DNA of 64,000 bases from Euwallacea fornicatus (lineage: Eukaryota > Arthropoda > Insecta > Coleoptera > Curculionidae), in assembly GCF_040115645.1 (NCBI RefSeq), contig NC_089549.1:2294001-2358000 (forward strand), written 5' to 3'. Numbering within the stretch: the stretch's first letter is position 1; each line of letters starts with the position of its first letter. Of this stretch, positions 10,967 through 24,640 are shown piece by piece. Below the pieces are notes generated by a model that was given only the letters and a program-made list of their open reading frames with translations, had not been told where the DNA came from and made no database searches. The translations under genes were made by a program, and so were the position numbers.

Positions 10967-13900
10967 CATTGATATGGTCTGTCCGAACTAAGGATCAACA
11001 GCACGGGGATCTCAGAAAAAGCAATAGATACCAAATCGATCAAATTAAGAACATATTGCGCAAATTAAAGAGAATTAACAGGCTGTTCTTATGCCGACTA
11101 AATTGCGCATGGTCACGAAGATATCCCGAAAAAAATTTTGGTTATTTTCGTTTTTTGCAAGTAAGCCTTACACGGATTCAGTTAGAGGAATGAAAGTTTC
11201 ACGTTGTTACGGTAGCGACAACTTCATAGCAGTGTTGTCAGTTTTCTTGTTAAGTCACTACTTTTGGTGAAAAATTGTTGAACTTTTGGTTTTCATATAG
11301 GCGCAATATCGAACATTTTCATTTTTAAAATCGTCAAAAAATTCCCTTTTCAGCGAAGTATTACATTTTGCATTTTTCTCGGAAAATCTATGAATCATAG
11401 CAAATTATCACATATTCAGGCGATTGCAAAGAGGATTAAATAGTTAATTGCAATTATTAGTTTTTTAATTGTTTAATTGCTTTTGAGTTCCTTACTATCG
11501 CATTACTGTTGAAAGTACATTATTACAGTTAATTAATCGCATAGTAAGCCTCCTTTGTACTTAAATAAAAAGTTCACTTAATCAATGATTTCTTTCAGCT
11601 TTTTTTGTCCATCGCATTAATTATTTAACTTTTGAAATTCTATTATCACACCCGTCTCTTCCCCGATTAAATTGGATAAGTGCGTAGTTTAAATAGTAGT
11701 CAGTTCATAAAAATTATTATTTATAGTTTACACTGTGAGGCAATGCGGGCCTGCAATGGAATTTCACCCAAAAAAGCTGCCAACCAGTTTCTTGTCCCAT
11801 TAACGTCGTGTTGGTGGGAAACATTTTGCGCCCATATTTACTTAAATCTTTACAAATTACCTGCCATTTTATTACCCAAATATCCTTTAAATAAACAAAT
11901 TTCAGAGCCATCAAGCAGTGGCTGAGAACCATTAATTAAATCGCGATAAATTAAATCCGGTTGTTGGTTTTATTACTCTTCAATCCATTAATTTCGGACT
12001 CTTCAGGGGGAATGCCGTGTTGGAGGAAATTTGTGTTGGCGGCATATTCTTACAAAGACGCATTAGAGGAATTCAAGCGGTTTTGTCACGTACAATAAAG
12101 CGATAATTAAATGGAACAAAAATAAATTATATACAGGGGGACGCTGCAATAATTGCTCTTGTTTTAGTACTTTTGTACATTATTTTTACTATCAGTTGAA
12201 ACTGCGAAAAAACCTCTGGGCCGCATTCGTTAAAGGAATTCGGGGCGTAAGGCGCAACAAAAAATATTTTTCGAATTTTTATGACAAATAAATTTAGTAA
12301 TTACCTATTATTTTTTAATTTAATTTAAATGCCATTAGGGGGTGCTATTATTTGGGGGCCACAATGACTAAGTTAGAGGAGATGTTTAGTAGTAGTTTTT
12401 CGGTGATCAATTTTTTGAATAATTGAGCAGTCACCTCTTCGCGATAATCGACAGAATGTTAGCTTATTAACTTTATAGCAGACAACAAAAAGCCGTTTAG
12501 CACAAATCCACTTTCACTGACAGAGTGTAAAATAATAGTTCCTTTGCCTCTCGAACATGAAGTACCTAAATTGCAGTTTTTTGAATTATCTACCCAACTT
12601 ATTTAAGCATGTCGTGAGTGTCGAATCATTTAAATAAACTATACATCTTCATAACTGTCGATACTCCCTAATTTTACGTAAATTTTCTCTTCGTAAATCA
12701 ACTATTCGTTGGAACTGCACTATCATCAATCTATTATTAATTTTTTACATTTAAAGCCGCAGTTCGTGGCAATGACTCATCGTGTTGCCAAGAATTTTTT
12801 TTTCATTATAATTTGAGTATTTTAGCTTTTTTCCGAATCATTTTTAGTGTAGGTACCGTGTTTTCTTTATAAAAATTATAGGTAATTCTTCGAGTAACCT
12901 CTTTATCGGCATCGTCGATTTGCTTGAATTTTCGATAAGTCCTTTTTCTATCTAAGCTCTGGTTCAAATCTTTTTCTTCTTAATAATACAATAAATAGCC
13001 AACAACAGTGATTTAGTCGTCTCGCTTATTCTTGTTGCAATGCTTTTAAATAAATTAGGCTTTTTTTCTTTCTTTAGTCATAAATATACGCAATGAAATG
13101 TTGACTCTACACATATAAATAAGCCTTTTTTTCAAAACCATACAACCTGCACAAATAACTTTACGTTATTTTCCAAACGGTCTTTAAAGCACTTCCAAAA
13201 AGCCATACCTACCAAATTAATATGCTCGCAATAATACAATGAATCCTATGAAAAGCACACATGAGAGATTTAATTTGTTTTTATAAAATAAAACTACGCA
13301 AGTTGCTGAAACGCTCCTTTATTGTCAAGAATCAAGCGCAAAACGAATCCCGATGCAACTCGTTATAAGCACCCCCGAGGTGAACCCCCTTTTTTAAGAG
13401 AATTGCTAAGGGATATTTCAGCTTTTTTCCTACGGTTGCCAAACCCTTCATTATTTTTCTCTCGCCTACGTCAATGGACTTCATAAACAACTCTCTATCG
13501 TTTTCTCACGCTTATGGCAGAAAGAATATACAACCGAACCCGTTATTATTTTTAGATAATATTAATTAAAGATCTTAACGTGAATAAGGAATGCTCACCT
13601 ACACATAAAACTATGAATGACTTAATTATACTGTGTAACACCATAATTGGGCAACAAAAATTCAATCCAAAACGCCCTTCTTCGACGCCACTGGTATCAG
13701 TTTATTTACACCTACGAGTATCAATCTCCGTCCGGAGTAGTGGCGCATCTAAAATATTCATCGCTTCCGCGGCGCAAGCCGAGGCACAATTCGTTTTGAT
13801 CCGCTAGCTAAGACATTTGAAAGGTGTCAGGGTCCTGTCACCGCAAAATTGAGGATTGTATGATTGATTTTGCATACTGATTCATCTTCTATAAGCGAAG

Positions 13901-15460
13901 TTTTCAACTGATACTAATAATACTGTGCATCGCCGGACCGACCATAGGAAAACCCATGTAAATTTCAATACCATTTAATATTATCTTCCCTGTTCCTTCA
14001 AGGGCAGAATTGTATTGGCCTTCTTTAAAGGCCTTTTTGTGAGGGACTTACATGTAAAATATGAAAAATATTACCATTAGTGAGATATTTTGAAGAGCGT
14101 TGTGAATAGAAAGAGCAATTTTTGAAAGAAGCGTTTCTGAAGTTTGCAAACTTATAGTGCTGCCCTGATATTTTCTTCAATTAACCAGCAACCGTCACCT
14201 AATTAGCTGCTGTGACATCATGTAAATGAGTTTTGTCAAAACGATTCAATAATTATCAAAATTTCTTTAAAAAAATTCCTACACAGCAACAGAGAAAGTA
14301 AATACGATTAAATGATAGTACGTTGGAAACAGTTCAGATTACTATTTTCGCATCTTTCACTGTTTTTGTAGAATTTGCAAAAATATCTATGGATGCAAAT
14401 TAAGAATGCAAAGGAAGTGAGGAAAAAATAATCATCCGGCTCAGTTATCAATTATCTGAAGCAATTCGTAAATTTGATGAAATTTCTTAGACTGATCATT
14501 TGCAATACTTTTAGAATAGTCGAGAATTTGTTGGTCTGTGAGCCATAAAGTAGAATTCAGCATCTTGGTAAAAGGACATTTCCAACAGTTCCTATCATTT
14601 TTTTTATTTGCATTTATTTTAATTTTAAGTTAAACAGTTAAACAAAATTAGGCCAAAAACCAAATTTGGCAGAAAGGGTTTTTTTCTTAATATCGAAATA
14701 CCCGCATTCCTTTCACAAAACAACGCGAAGGTCAGTTCAAGGTGAATACAATTAAATGGAAAACACATGGCGCCTTTAAATATTACATAACGTCAACATT
14801 CCAGACATTTCACTGCGAAGTGTTTAGCGCGCGTTAAAGGGGATGACCTCTTTAATAAAGCGATAGCTCTGAAGAAAGTGAGTCAATGTGACACCATAGG
14901 TAAGACAGAGTTTCAAAACGTCCACACGAATGTCAGATAAGGATGGAATATGTGTAAAATGCAGAGAGAGACAGATTGATAACATTGCGGTCCTTCTTCA
15001 AGATGTCTCTTTCGTTCGTCTTACCATAACCTCAAAATATTTATTTCGATTTGAGTTTAACTAGAAGTTCGTTAATATTACGTTATTTACAACTTTAATG
15101 TACAAAGTCTAACTCAAGTATTTACTCTCTACTCTGTGCTATGTTGGAACCAACATTCCTTAATATCATAATAAACAATGCAGGTGAACCGTAAGAAGCA
15201 AACTAAATTACTTCAAGGTAGTTGATGATCGCCCCATTGTACACTGTGGAAGAGGTTAGAAAATCAAAGAAATGGTGATAACTGAGCCAGTTGTTACATT
15301 TTCGATTAGTGTTACGAGGGAGGTGTGAAAAATGCTCTTCTTGAAAGACAGAAAATCCTTCTTTAATGATAGAACACAATATGACTAGTTAAATGCTTGG
15401 TACAAGTTGAACTTCCGGCAAAACTGATCGAGGAACCGTTAAAACCCGGGTAAGAAGCTT
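10967..15460. other. Intergenic or intronic DNA, no supported gene
   Basis: Mostly AT-rich with no recognisable coding. A GC-richer patch at 13670-13810 (75-codon open frame from 13580) has no family motif. A 12130-12145 TATACAGGGGGACG string resembles a transposon end without a visible partner. Confidence 0.35.
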
Positions 15461-15539
15461 TAAGTGAAAAATGAGGTACCTCTGGTTTTAGAGTACCGTC
15501 CTCTCGTCTTAAGACAATGTTTTCAGCTTATGCAAGAAG

Positions 15540-15750
15540 ATTCTGTTCAGTACTACATACGTTCAAATACAGTTATCGCGAACCTGGGTTATAACGAACT
15601 GCACGTCAGGAATGTACAACGTGTCTATGTAACTACGTGTTATTTTGGTTTGGATATAATGAACCATAGGGCTTAGTGAACGCTTTTTGAGGAAAAAATT
15701 GCATGTCGATCGGTTATAACGAACTAGTGTATATTAAAAACACTATCCTG
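15540..15750. repeat. Tigger-like terminal or subterminal repeats
   Basis: GGTTATAACGAACT occurs twice (15588-15602 and 15709-15722), with related TTATCGCGAA and GATATAATGAACCA strings between. Repeated 'ttataacgaac' units are typical of pogo/Tigger ends. No transposase remains next to them. Confidence 0.4.
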
Positions 15751-16165
15751 AAGAAATTATTAGGATAGTTTTAGGTTTTTTTTATCAACATGATCCCGAC
15801 ACCGGGAAATCCCCGCGTATTAAATCGTAATCGATTTTGTACGATGTCTGATCGCACTAGCTGCATTTTATTAGTATGGGATGTTAAGACGAGTAATTTA
15901 TAAATCCTTCGATGCCCATTTGGCCTTGTATAAAATTAATGCATATAGGTCTAGGTTTAATTTACACCTCTAATCAACCACCCTTCAAGTGGACGCAATT
16001 AGCGTAAGCCAAGACATACATAGTCTATAGTATGTGATCTATGGGAACAATGAAGCATTTTATTTCAAAAACTAAAGACCGCACTTTTGTGATTCAGCGT
16101 ACATTAAAATTTGAAAATGTCTTGATGATCCCAATTTCGTACTCATACCTGTTTCCTTATTTCAG

Positions 16166-16222
16166 TATCCCCGAAATGAAGACGACGGATCAGAGGCGGA
16201 CTGGTTACCACTAAGAAGATGA
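16166..16222 (+). CDS. Terminal coding exon of an unidentified gene (candidate)
   Basis: A strong acceptor (TTTCCTTATTTCAG) is followed by 18 codons with a charged, non-repetitive sequence, YPRNEDDGSEADWLPLRR, and a TGA at 16220-16222. An AATAAA lies at 16570-16575. The exon starts in phase 0. Exon 126-207 of the RFamide gene also ends in phase 0, so this could be its alternative 3' end some 16 kb away, or it may end a different, otherwise unseen gene. No motif names the product. Composition and splice signals support coding, but 18 codons can arise by chance. Confidence 0.35.
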   Translation, partial: YPRNEDDGSEADWLPLRR

Positions 16223-16569
16223 GGTATTTTCTTAGGACCATCTTTCAGCTTTTAGAGTTCATTTCTATTCTTATTATGTTTCAGTAGACAATCATGATTT
16301 TGTTTTGACCCTTGTCTTGGAAAATAATGGCAGTTTGGTATATCTAATTTGTAATTAGAGGCTGTAGTTTAAAAACAATTATTGTAATCAGCTGCGTAGA
16401 AATTAAAGAGCAATGAAAAAGTTTTAAAAAGTGATGTCACTTGTGCCACGATGTCTGTTCCTTATTCTTAAGAATTATTTTCAAATATATAGCGCTTAAA
16501 ATTATTATAAAGCAAGTTTTAGTTTGTAATCCTGGATCCCCATTGATTACATGGCAAGTTTCATAGCAT

Positions 16570-16575
16570 AATAAA
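16570..16575 (+). promoter_or_regulatory. Candidate poly(A) signal
   Basis: AATAAA about 350 nt after the TGA of the terminal-exon candidate at 16166-16222. Not independently supported. Confidence 0.25.
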
Positions 16576-19500
16576 AATATGCATGCAAATTAGACTAATT
16601 TTATTCTCCATCGGTATGAACACAAAAAACAATACCACAAAATTGGTATTACTAATACAACATAAACACGTACATATTACACGTAATATATATTTTAAAT
16701 CATGAAATTACGTTGGGATAATTAGCTTTCGGATATGCACTAACCCACATAAAATCTAGCTGAAGTTGAAAAATTAACGTTGTTGCTCCCACTTTCGAGG
16801 GAGAAAAAGTTTAAATATTACAGGAGACTTTTATACAGAGTTGAAATTACCAAGAGGAATATAAATGGATTACATGATAATATGCTTAAATTGCCAATAA
16901 TTCTACTGTAGTAACAATTGAATTATTGAAGACTGCAGAAATCCAGATTTGGTAAGCCCCGCAGGAATTGAAGTATTAATCGGAGAAATTTGCAACTCAA
17001 ATTGAGATACTTTGGTACCTAAACTTGTTTAGAAGCTTAGGGAAATCTAAGTTAAAATTTGAGTAAAATATCACGTTTCCCCAAGCTGCGAAAAGTGAAA
17101 TTATCTATGCACATTTAAAATAAAAAGGAGAATGGAAAATTGATGTCCAGTTCCCGAAATAAAAATCCTGTTTTCATTTTCAAGGACTCATGCTCTCCAT
17201 TGAAGTTTCCACACTCAACGCTTTCCTTTTTACCACAAATGCTATTTTTCGCTCTCTTAATGGTCCATGACAAATAAAACTTTTCTTTCCTTTATGACAC
17301 TACTGCTATACCAAACCGGATAAATTTCCAATGAAATTCAAATCGAAAGCTAAACAAAAAATAGTTTTCGTCAGCAGGTTACAATCAAAACCCCAAAGAC
17401 GAAATTACGCTTCCATTTATTTCCTTTAAAGCTCCGAAATACCGTTAAGAAGCCCAAGAATGTCTTAAATCGCCTAAAAGCAGTTTCGGTCTTAAATTAT
17501 GCCCTTTGTGTTTCGCAATTAATAAAGTTTTCATGTTATGTTCAGGAGAATTATTATTATCGTTTGGTTTTGGAGATGGAATAACTGGGTATGATATGAA
17601 TGTTTTATTAAGAAAAACGTGAACGCCAGGAAATGGTTTTGTCTTATTCTAAAACTTCTAATTTATAAAAACGAACAGTCCGTTAGTTTTTATCTGTTTA
17701 CATTAAGACTAGAGGTTTTGCAAAAAAAATCAATCCCACAAACGTGAAACAGCCGGAAAAAAACCAAGTTTGCAGGTGAATTTAACATCTGTTTTTACCT
17801 CCTAAGAAGTCCACGATTCTCTTCATTTCATAAATACCTTACAATTCCACCAAAATTGCGAATGAGTCCACACTAACCTGAACCTACTAAATTTAATACC
17901 GGATTCCTTTCCTCTTTTTTTCTTTGGTCAGCAGTTTTTTGTAGATATCAAACTTACGCACGCTTAACTCAAAGTAGCAACTTCTGTATTTTTCATTATT
18001 TTACTCACAACCGCGGATAAATAAAATCCCTCATTAAATCATTCTATGTTACTCAGAATTTCCACAAAATCTTCCTACTTATTCTTCATCCAAAAATCGA
18101 AATCGCGCACTTTCAATAAAAAAGAAATTTTGCCCAGGAGACAGCGATCTATATTCGACTATTATTTCTCACTTAAAAATATAAAAACTCCGTTTTGAAG
18201 TCCTGCCCTGGACCTATCCCATTTTGGGTATATACTTGGGCACGCACTTCTTTTAGAAAAACTTCTCCGTCCTCAGGATAAGGGAAATTTCCATATTCCT
18301 CGAAAAATCTGGAAATCTCCTTCAATCGCCACGAAAAATTCAAAATATTATTTAAATTTAATCGTGTATAAAAAGACCCTCTTTGATTTGGGAGATAATA
18401 ATTTATGTTATAACGCTAATTTATGACCCAAAAAAGCCAAAAATCCAAAATGAGTGAATTACTCGATATTTGAGAACATTTTTGAGATTGTCGATTTTTG
18501 CAAAAAAAGTTCTCCCGACGGTTGCCACTACTTTGTTGAGTTCTGATTCAATCAGAAATGCATTAAAGGGCCATTCACATGAAATTGCATTCCTGCTCGA
18601 TCACAAAGTCACTAATTCAAAAAGTAATAAAATAACCAAAGAAGTAGATTTTCACCCGACTTGTCCATTGCAGTCATCGAAAATGTAGTTCCCACAATAT
18701 TATCGATCAAGTCTCAGCTAACTTCTCATTCAATTAAGACCCCTTCTCAGCAATATACATAGATAGTATAAGAGCATATAAGTTTCTGGTAGAAATCCAT
18801 GATGCTACCCTGGAATTATTTTGGACCAAAATAAGCCTACCAACTATTTTTTTCAATTGAAAATCTTTAAATTCGTTTTTGAGAAAAACATGTATAAATT
18901 TAGTAAAAAATGCTATACAAACTCAGTTAAATAGTTCTTAAACAGTGAGAAAACTTGTTTGTTGGCAGGGATTGGTTTTATTTTCGATTTTGTGCTCACA
19001 GTCTTTGGCCATTTTTATTTATCTTTTTAGTCTTTTTTTACCAAAAACCGTTTTTAAGCGCAAAATCAAAATCGTATTTTTTTACCAAATTTATATTTCC
19101 CCAAATTTGTTTTTTTCAAAAACGAATTGACATATTTCGAATCTCAATACACCGATTAATGCAGCTTTTAAAGATCATTAATGTGAGGCGTCACTTTACC
19201 CCTGTTTCGTTTTTAAAAAGTCGAAAATTTTGCGCAACCGCAGACGTTAGCAATATAAGAAAAATAAACCCCAAAACATATTGTTTTGTCTTATTTTATG
19301 TTGTTTTTGAACGAAAAAAAAATTAGTTAAAAAGTTTGCAAGGGTGTAGGTGAGGGAGGAGGGGATGAATTCAGAGCCACACAGTGGATGCAGTTGGTAT
19401 GATTTTATGCTTCTTTGGTAATAGTTGGTGCCCATCCAAGTAATTCTGTGACTGGTCTGTGAGTACCAAAAGCGGAATTTTAACCTCGATTCTCACTCCA

Positions 19501-22500
19501 AGTTACACCATTCCATCCATTCAATCTATTTAAAATACAAGTAAAATTCGATCATTTTTAGAGGAACTAAGGCAAAAAATGTATGGATTTGGCCTTAAAA
19601 CTGTTTTCCATTTTACGTATTTCGGTCGATATAGCAAAATTTAAATAATAAATTGGAATTGAGTATCTTCATCAAGTTATCCCATAAAATAGTCTCCTTT
19701 TTCTCCAATATCGAACTAAACATTTTAGATTAATACCTACTACTCTTCATATTCAATCGTGTTTGAGTTGCTTCTATTATTTCAAAGCTTATTAGGCGAT
19801 TAGGCATTAAAACCAGGAAACCTAAAATTTTTTTCTAAAATGACCACACTGTAAAGAGCTTCATACTCACATTATATGATCATTCTATGCTAAATCTCGT
19901 AGCTATAGATGTAGCTGACATTTCTGCCTAAAAAGCGAAAATTCTGAGCGAATATCGACCACAACTTAAGCCACACCGTTATTTTGCACTTTTGCATTGT
20001 AATTAAAACATTTTTTTTTAAGTTCTGGTGAATTTGTATGAAGGATAAAAAGTATGCTTACAATGTAAATATTTTATGATTAATGTTCCGGGGAATGCGA
20101 ACTTTTTTTTTAAATAGAAGAGAAAAAACGTAAGTAACATTATGGTTTTTTTTCGGTTCGTACCAATCCAGTTCATTGTGCACACTAATGTGCCCGTACC
20201 CCTCGTTTATTTTTTTGGAGTTTTTTTCTTCGTTTTGACTGCTTACCTGCTGAATAACAAACGAAGCAATAAATCCTACGAAAGTCAAATTCATGCAGTC
20301 TTATTTATATGTTCACATTTTTCAATAAAACAAAATCACTGAAGGCTTTGTTCTTTAGCATCACGTTTCAATATCCCACTGGGATATTTGCCCGGAAAAA
20401 AAATTCAATTTGCCTTCATCCCAATGTAATAGTGGAGCGCTACAGGTTGGCACATCCGCTTTTTTCCATTCTCACCCATTACGGAAAAAGAGAACTTTTC
20501 TTACACTGCACTTTTCGGTTAATTTTCGAAGAAGGGCGAGCCGCATTGTCTCAGGCTTGAGCTTTAGGAATAACGCTCTGCCACCCACATCTACGATCTG
20601 ATGATGCGTTAAAAGCCCGAGATGTCTCAGAAATGGGAGGCTTGGCGAAGGAATGATCACATAATGATGGGTAATTACAAGAACCGATTGTAGGAGGTGC
20701 GGAAAGTTGGGAATAATCATGGGCAGCAGCACTATGAATGCTGAGGTCCTATACTGAAACAGGATCTTACATTTGATCAATTGTTCTTAAGAACAAATTG
20801 TACCAAATTCTACAAGATTTTGTGACTCAGCTGAGTTCAGATTAGTGGGAATTTGCGCCAGCGATAAAACATTTAACTAACACAGATTAGGCATTTTAAG
20901 GCGTCAACACAGAATTTTTAACTCTGATAAGTTTTTTACCTCCAAATAATCAACTTTTGGCTTGCAGGTCGTAATATAAACTGATTGCCAATTTCGAACA
21001 TCTCGACTCGAAACAACACAATAATGGAGCTTTTTCGTTTCGAGCAGCTATTTTTTGCAGCAGGTGCAAACTTTAAAGGTGCCTTTAAAGCATATTTCGC
21101 AGAGGTAATTTATGAAATACGAATCTTTACAGAGGAATACCGGAAAATACGCTAGCAAACTCCAAGTAAAAAGTTTCAAAACTCACATATTAAAATTTTT
21201 ATTTCAAATGGACCCGGTGTTGCTGACATCTAGTAAACACTGAAAATTCACTTAATTTTATTCAGTCTTTCACTGTTATAAAATAATAATTAACAGCCTC
21301 GGAGGAGTCAGAGGGGAAATGCCTGCGAAAGCCCTGTTTTAAGTGGTACGCCCTTTAAGCCGAAATAAACACAAGGGGAAAAAATGTTTGGTAATTCTAG
21401 CTTGAATCCAAAGTGGAAAACAACACTTTGCCTTGAGGCTGATAGAACCCTCCAATTTTCACCTTTAATTGGAGCTGACGAATTGGCAGAGGATAATTTA
21501 AGGGTATGCAAAATTCCCCTCCAATGGATAGTGTTTCTTGCAAATTCCGATTTCTTGAAAGAACATCTAGGATTCAAAACTCTGGTTTCGTTCCTAGTTT
21601 CATTTCCGTCATGTAATTGAACAAATAAATACTTCTAAGCTATCTGCAACTTGATATTAAGGGAGGGAACACTTTTATAATGGACTTTATGTGCCAGCAA
21701 ACGATACGGGGACCCCATTTGTAGGGGATACATAGGACCTTTTAATTTGTAATTTTTGTCCGAACAGTTCAAGGTTGCTAATACTCAACAGCTGAAGCTT
21801 TCTTTAAATAATCTCTAATTTTAATGTGTGAGTTTGTGCTAGGTCGGTAATCAGGATACCGAAAGCTGCAACTCCCGCAGGGGGTCCTAATTTAACTTAG
21901 ATTGTAGCACAGTATGTAAATGTATGTGTGTGATGTGTGGAAAACCGTGTCACAAAGTGCGAATCTATTCAAAACTGGCGTTATGATTCCATGAAATTCA
22001 GGCTACAAAAGAAAGGCACTTCCTCGACCTCTAAACAATACTCAGCCAAAAGGGTATTTAAAATTCAGCGTTGATAGTCAACGAAGAAATTTTAATTTAG
22101 CAGCTCTCTTTGTTTCGAATACAATGTTATTGTCATCAGGCAAGTTCAAATGTCCACGACTGAAATTACCTCTTGGAGGATCCTAAGAATATACAGGGTG
22201 TCTTTAAATGATTCTATACAAAATTGTACCGCGGACTTCTGAGGCCGAAACATGCCGATTTAACCTAATTGACCCTAGTCCAAAAGTGGTCAGTTTTCAG
22301 AATAGAGGAACGATAAAGTGAAGACTGAAAAGGGAAAAGAATTAATTACTCAGCGGGCAGTGCTAGTATTTGCACAAAATATCATATCAGGGAATTTTCA
22401 AGAGCGACAAATCAGAACCCGTTTACTTTTTGGTGCACCTTGTACACGGTGTGCCCCCTAAAGTAATGCCTTGCGGCAGTACAGGACGCGATCCTGGGCG

Positions 22501-23097
22501 AAGAGGGGAGATTCTTTAATGGAGGAGCGTCACCTACAGTGGCGAATCCCAAATAACCCGGCCGCCCGACCATCAACCCAGGTACCTTCGATGGTTTTCC
22601 CTCATCTAGAACAAAAAAAGTGGGGAGATAAAAGAATCTTTTCGATTTCAGTTTCTTGCTTCCCATATTTCGCTTTTATTCTTCCTCATATTCCTCCTCA
22701 ACAATATCTTCGAGCACGCCTATGTGCTGCTTCTTTAACAAGGACGGTGATATATTTTTCGCTCTAACGGTTATTCCGTTTAAAAACTTTAATTTACAAC
22801 TTAATTCCTCAGGAGCTGATTTAATCCATTAAGCCCATGCACCACATTCCATAACTCAACACGAAGTACCCACTCTCACGTAGGTACCTAGAAGAACAAT
22901 GAACCGACAATTCACGTGTTGGCACTTTCATTTGCATCGTGTGTCGCCTTACTACAAGTACAGTGGTACCATTATTACGGATTCTTGAATTTCACTCTCT
23001 CTTTCTCAATTACCTCTTTGGTACGACCTGGGGTAACGGTTCCGGCGCTCGCTGGTGAGTACCATGGCCGAATGGGTATTTACTTAACGTAGTTATT
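16576..23097. other. Intergenic or intronic DNA, no supported gene
   Basis: AT-rich, no recognised protein family. GC-richer patches at 20340-20780, 21300-21620 and 22400-22650 hold open frames of 60-102 codons on overlapping strands without motifs. ACAGGGTGTC at 22195 is a lone transposon end motif. These patches could be decayed repeats. Confidence 0.35.
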
Positions 23098-23188
23098 ATG
23101 TGCGGGCGACCTTCGTGGAGGTTACTGTTGCTCTCGATGGTGCTGAGCGTCCAGTTTCGTGTAGCTGTGCTGGTGGCGCAACAAGAAG
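23098..23188 (+). CDS. Signal-peptide first coding exon (candidate)
   Basis: ATG at 23098 opens a 30-codon frame with the classic layout of a secretory signal: short basic n-region (MCGRPSWR), hydrophobic core (LLLLSMVLSVQF then VAVLVA), and a polar end (QQE), finishing at a GTAAAA donor at 23189 in phase 1. The surrounding 150 bases are GC-richer than the neighbours. The next same-strand gene is the serine protease, whose first identified exon (29703) lacks a signal peptide, so this may be its first coding exon; its phase (1) does not fit exon 29703 (which needs two upstream bases), so at least one exon must lie between. A phase-compatible acceptor at 27826 (ATCTGAACAG) exists, but that frame soon stops. 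Alternatively it belongs to another secreted protein. Confidence 0.45.
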
Positions 23189-23361
23189 GTAAAATGCCCA
23201 ATGGTCGCTGGAGTAGTTTGTGAGAATTTAAAAAAATGTCGTGCTGTTCGTGAGATAGTTGTGTGTATAGAGTTTGAGGTAACTTAGATATACGAAAAAT
23301 AGTTGAATTGGAATTGCGAATTTTCAGCAGAGTTTCGAATGCATACAGAAATACAAACATA

Positions 23362-24005
23362 TACCGAGTGTTTCATAAATATACCGGCAAACTGTCAGGG
23401 GATATAGAGCTATAGTTTTAAGTTAAAAACATATATTTAGATCAAATACAATTAGGTTCAAATGGCTTCGTTTCCACGATACAGGATGTTTGATTTTTCA
23501 TTTTTATTTGTTTTAATATTTTAAAAGCAGTTTGGGATAAGGACTCAAAACTAGCGGTGACACGCTATGGCGAGCTAAATGTGCACATTCTGGAGTAGAC
23601 ACAACATTTCCACCGGCACCAATGGTGTCCGGGCAGTCATCCAATGGAATGTTTTTAATGAAAAAATGGTACGCCACTGACTCTTTTTAACATGAACATA
23701 TGCATTTTTTAATGTTTCATCAATTCTTGAAAAAAAAATGTTTCTTAGTGATTTTTTACTCAATTAGCCGTTTTCCGGTTAAAAAATAATGAGTCAGTGT
23801 TGTGCCTACGAAAAAAATCGGAATTGGTTTCCGAGTGCGACTTTTTTTTCAATTTAGGCGAAATTAATGTAATTTCCTTTTAACAGAGGTAGAGGACAAG
23901 AAGACAAAGCAATTTCAGACCCAACTTTACTGGATTTAAACATTTATTCGTATGAGCTCTACAGTTCCTGAAAGTTTGTCGATGTGTTTATGAACCACCC
24001 TGTAT
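23362..24005. mobile_element. Fold-back (long inverted repeat) element, family A copy 1
   Basis: The left end TACCGAGTGTTTCATAAA and the reverse complement of the right end, TACAGGGTGGTTCATAAA, match and stay alignable inward (ACAAACTTTCAGG versus CAAACTGTCAGGG). The interior AATGTGCACATTCTGGAGTA block occurs on one arm and its match on the other arm is more divergent. No coding. The flank is TA. A second copy lies at 43343-44033 in the opposite orientation. Confidence 0.7.
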
Positions 24006-24640
24006 ATATATTTTTCATGTTAGAAGAAACTAATTCACGTGACTTAATAATTCTATCAAAGTAAAATTCAGCTCTAATATATTTGTCGGGTACCACTGAA
24101 TCTAGATCGTTCAGTTCTTGATTAATGAGCTCAACTAGCACGCCAGCTCTAGACCACTTCCTACATGTATTCTCAGTACCAATACGGTTTTCGTGAGCTC
24201 GGAAATTTTGCTACAGCAGCTACTACAACTCTATTTTGTCTTGACACATTTCTTACATACAGATATACGAACTTTGGTCCTTAAGTGGGACATCCCAGTA
24301 ATAGTAGTCGGAAGTTCAACAAATGTTACATTTTCTTGGCAATAAGACGGGCAATTTGGTTGGGCCAAAAAACGTCCCAATAAATATCGCAACAACAATA
24401 CTATGGGATGATATACCAAATGGGTATGGTATAGGGGTAGGAACACAAAAAATATTCTTGAGTAGCGACTTGTACAAACGCGGTCTTGGCACAGGCAAAG
24501 ATAGAGCTAGACAACACAAATCCGTGATCCAGATCCCAAGGATCATTTTCAAGTCTTATTTTAATCCCGTCAGTCCTAGGAATATGAATGTGAGTATCGG
24601 GAATTTCCGGGAATAAAAAATTAACAATTTTTGCGTAACA
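24006..24640 (-). other. Unrecognised coding-like block, probably a decayed transposable element
   Basis: Read on the minus strand, two stretches look protein-like: one around 24240-24430 with Cys-rich PNCPSYCQENVTFVELPTT and a VCKKCVKTK end, and one around 23960-24190 containing CRKWSRAGVLVELINQELND and a long helical, acidic run. Stops separate them. They could be the C-terminus of a transposase or a gag-like piece, but I cannot assign a family. The fold-back element at 23362-24005 overlaps the tail. Confidence 0.3.
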
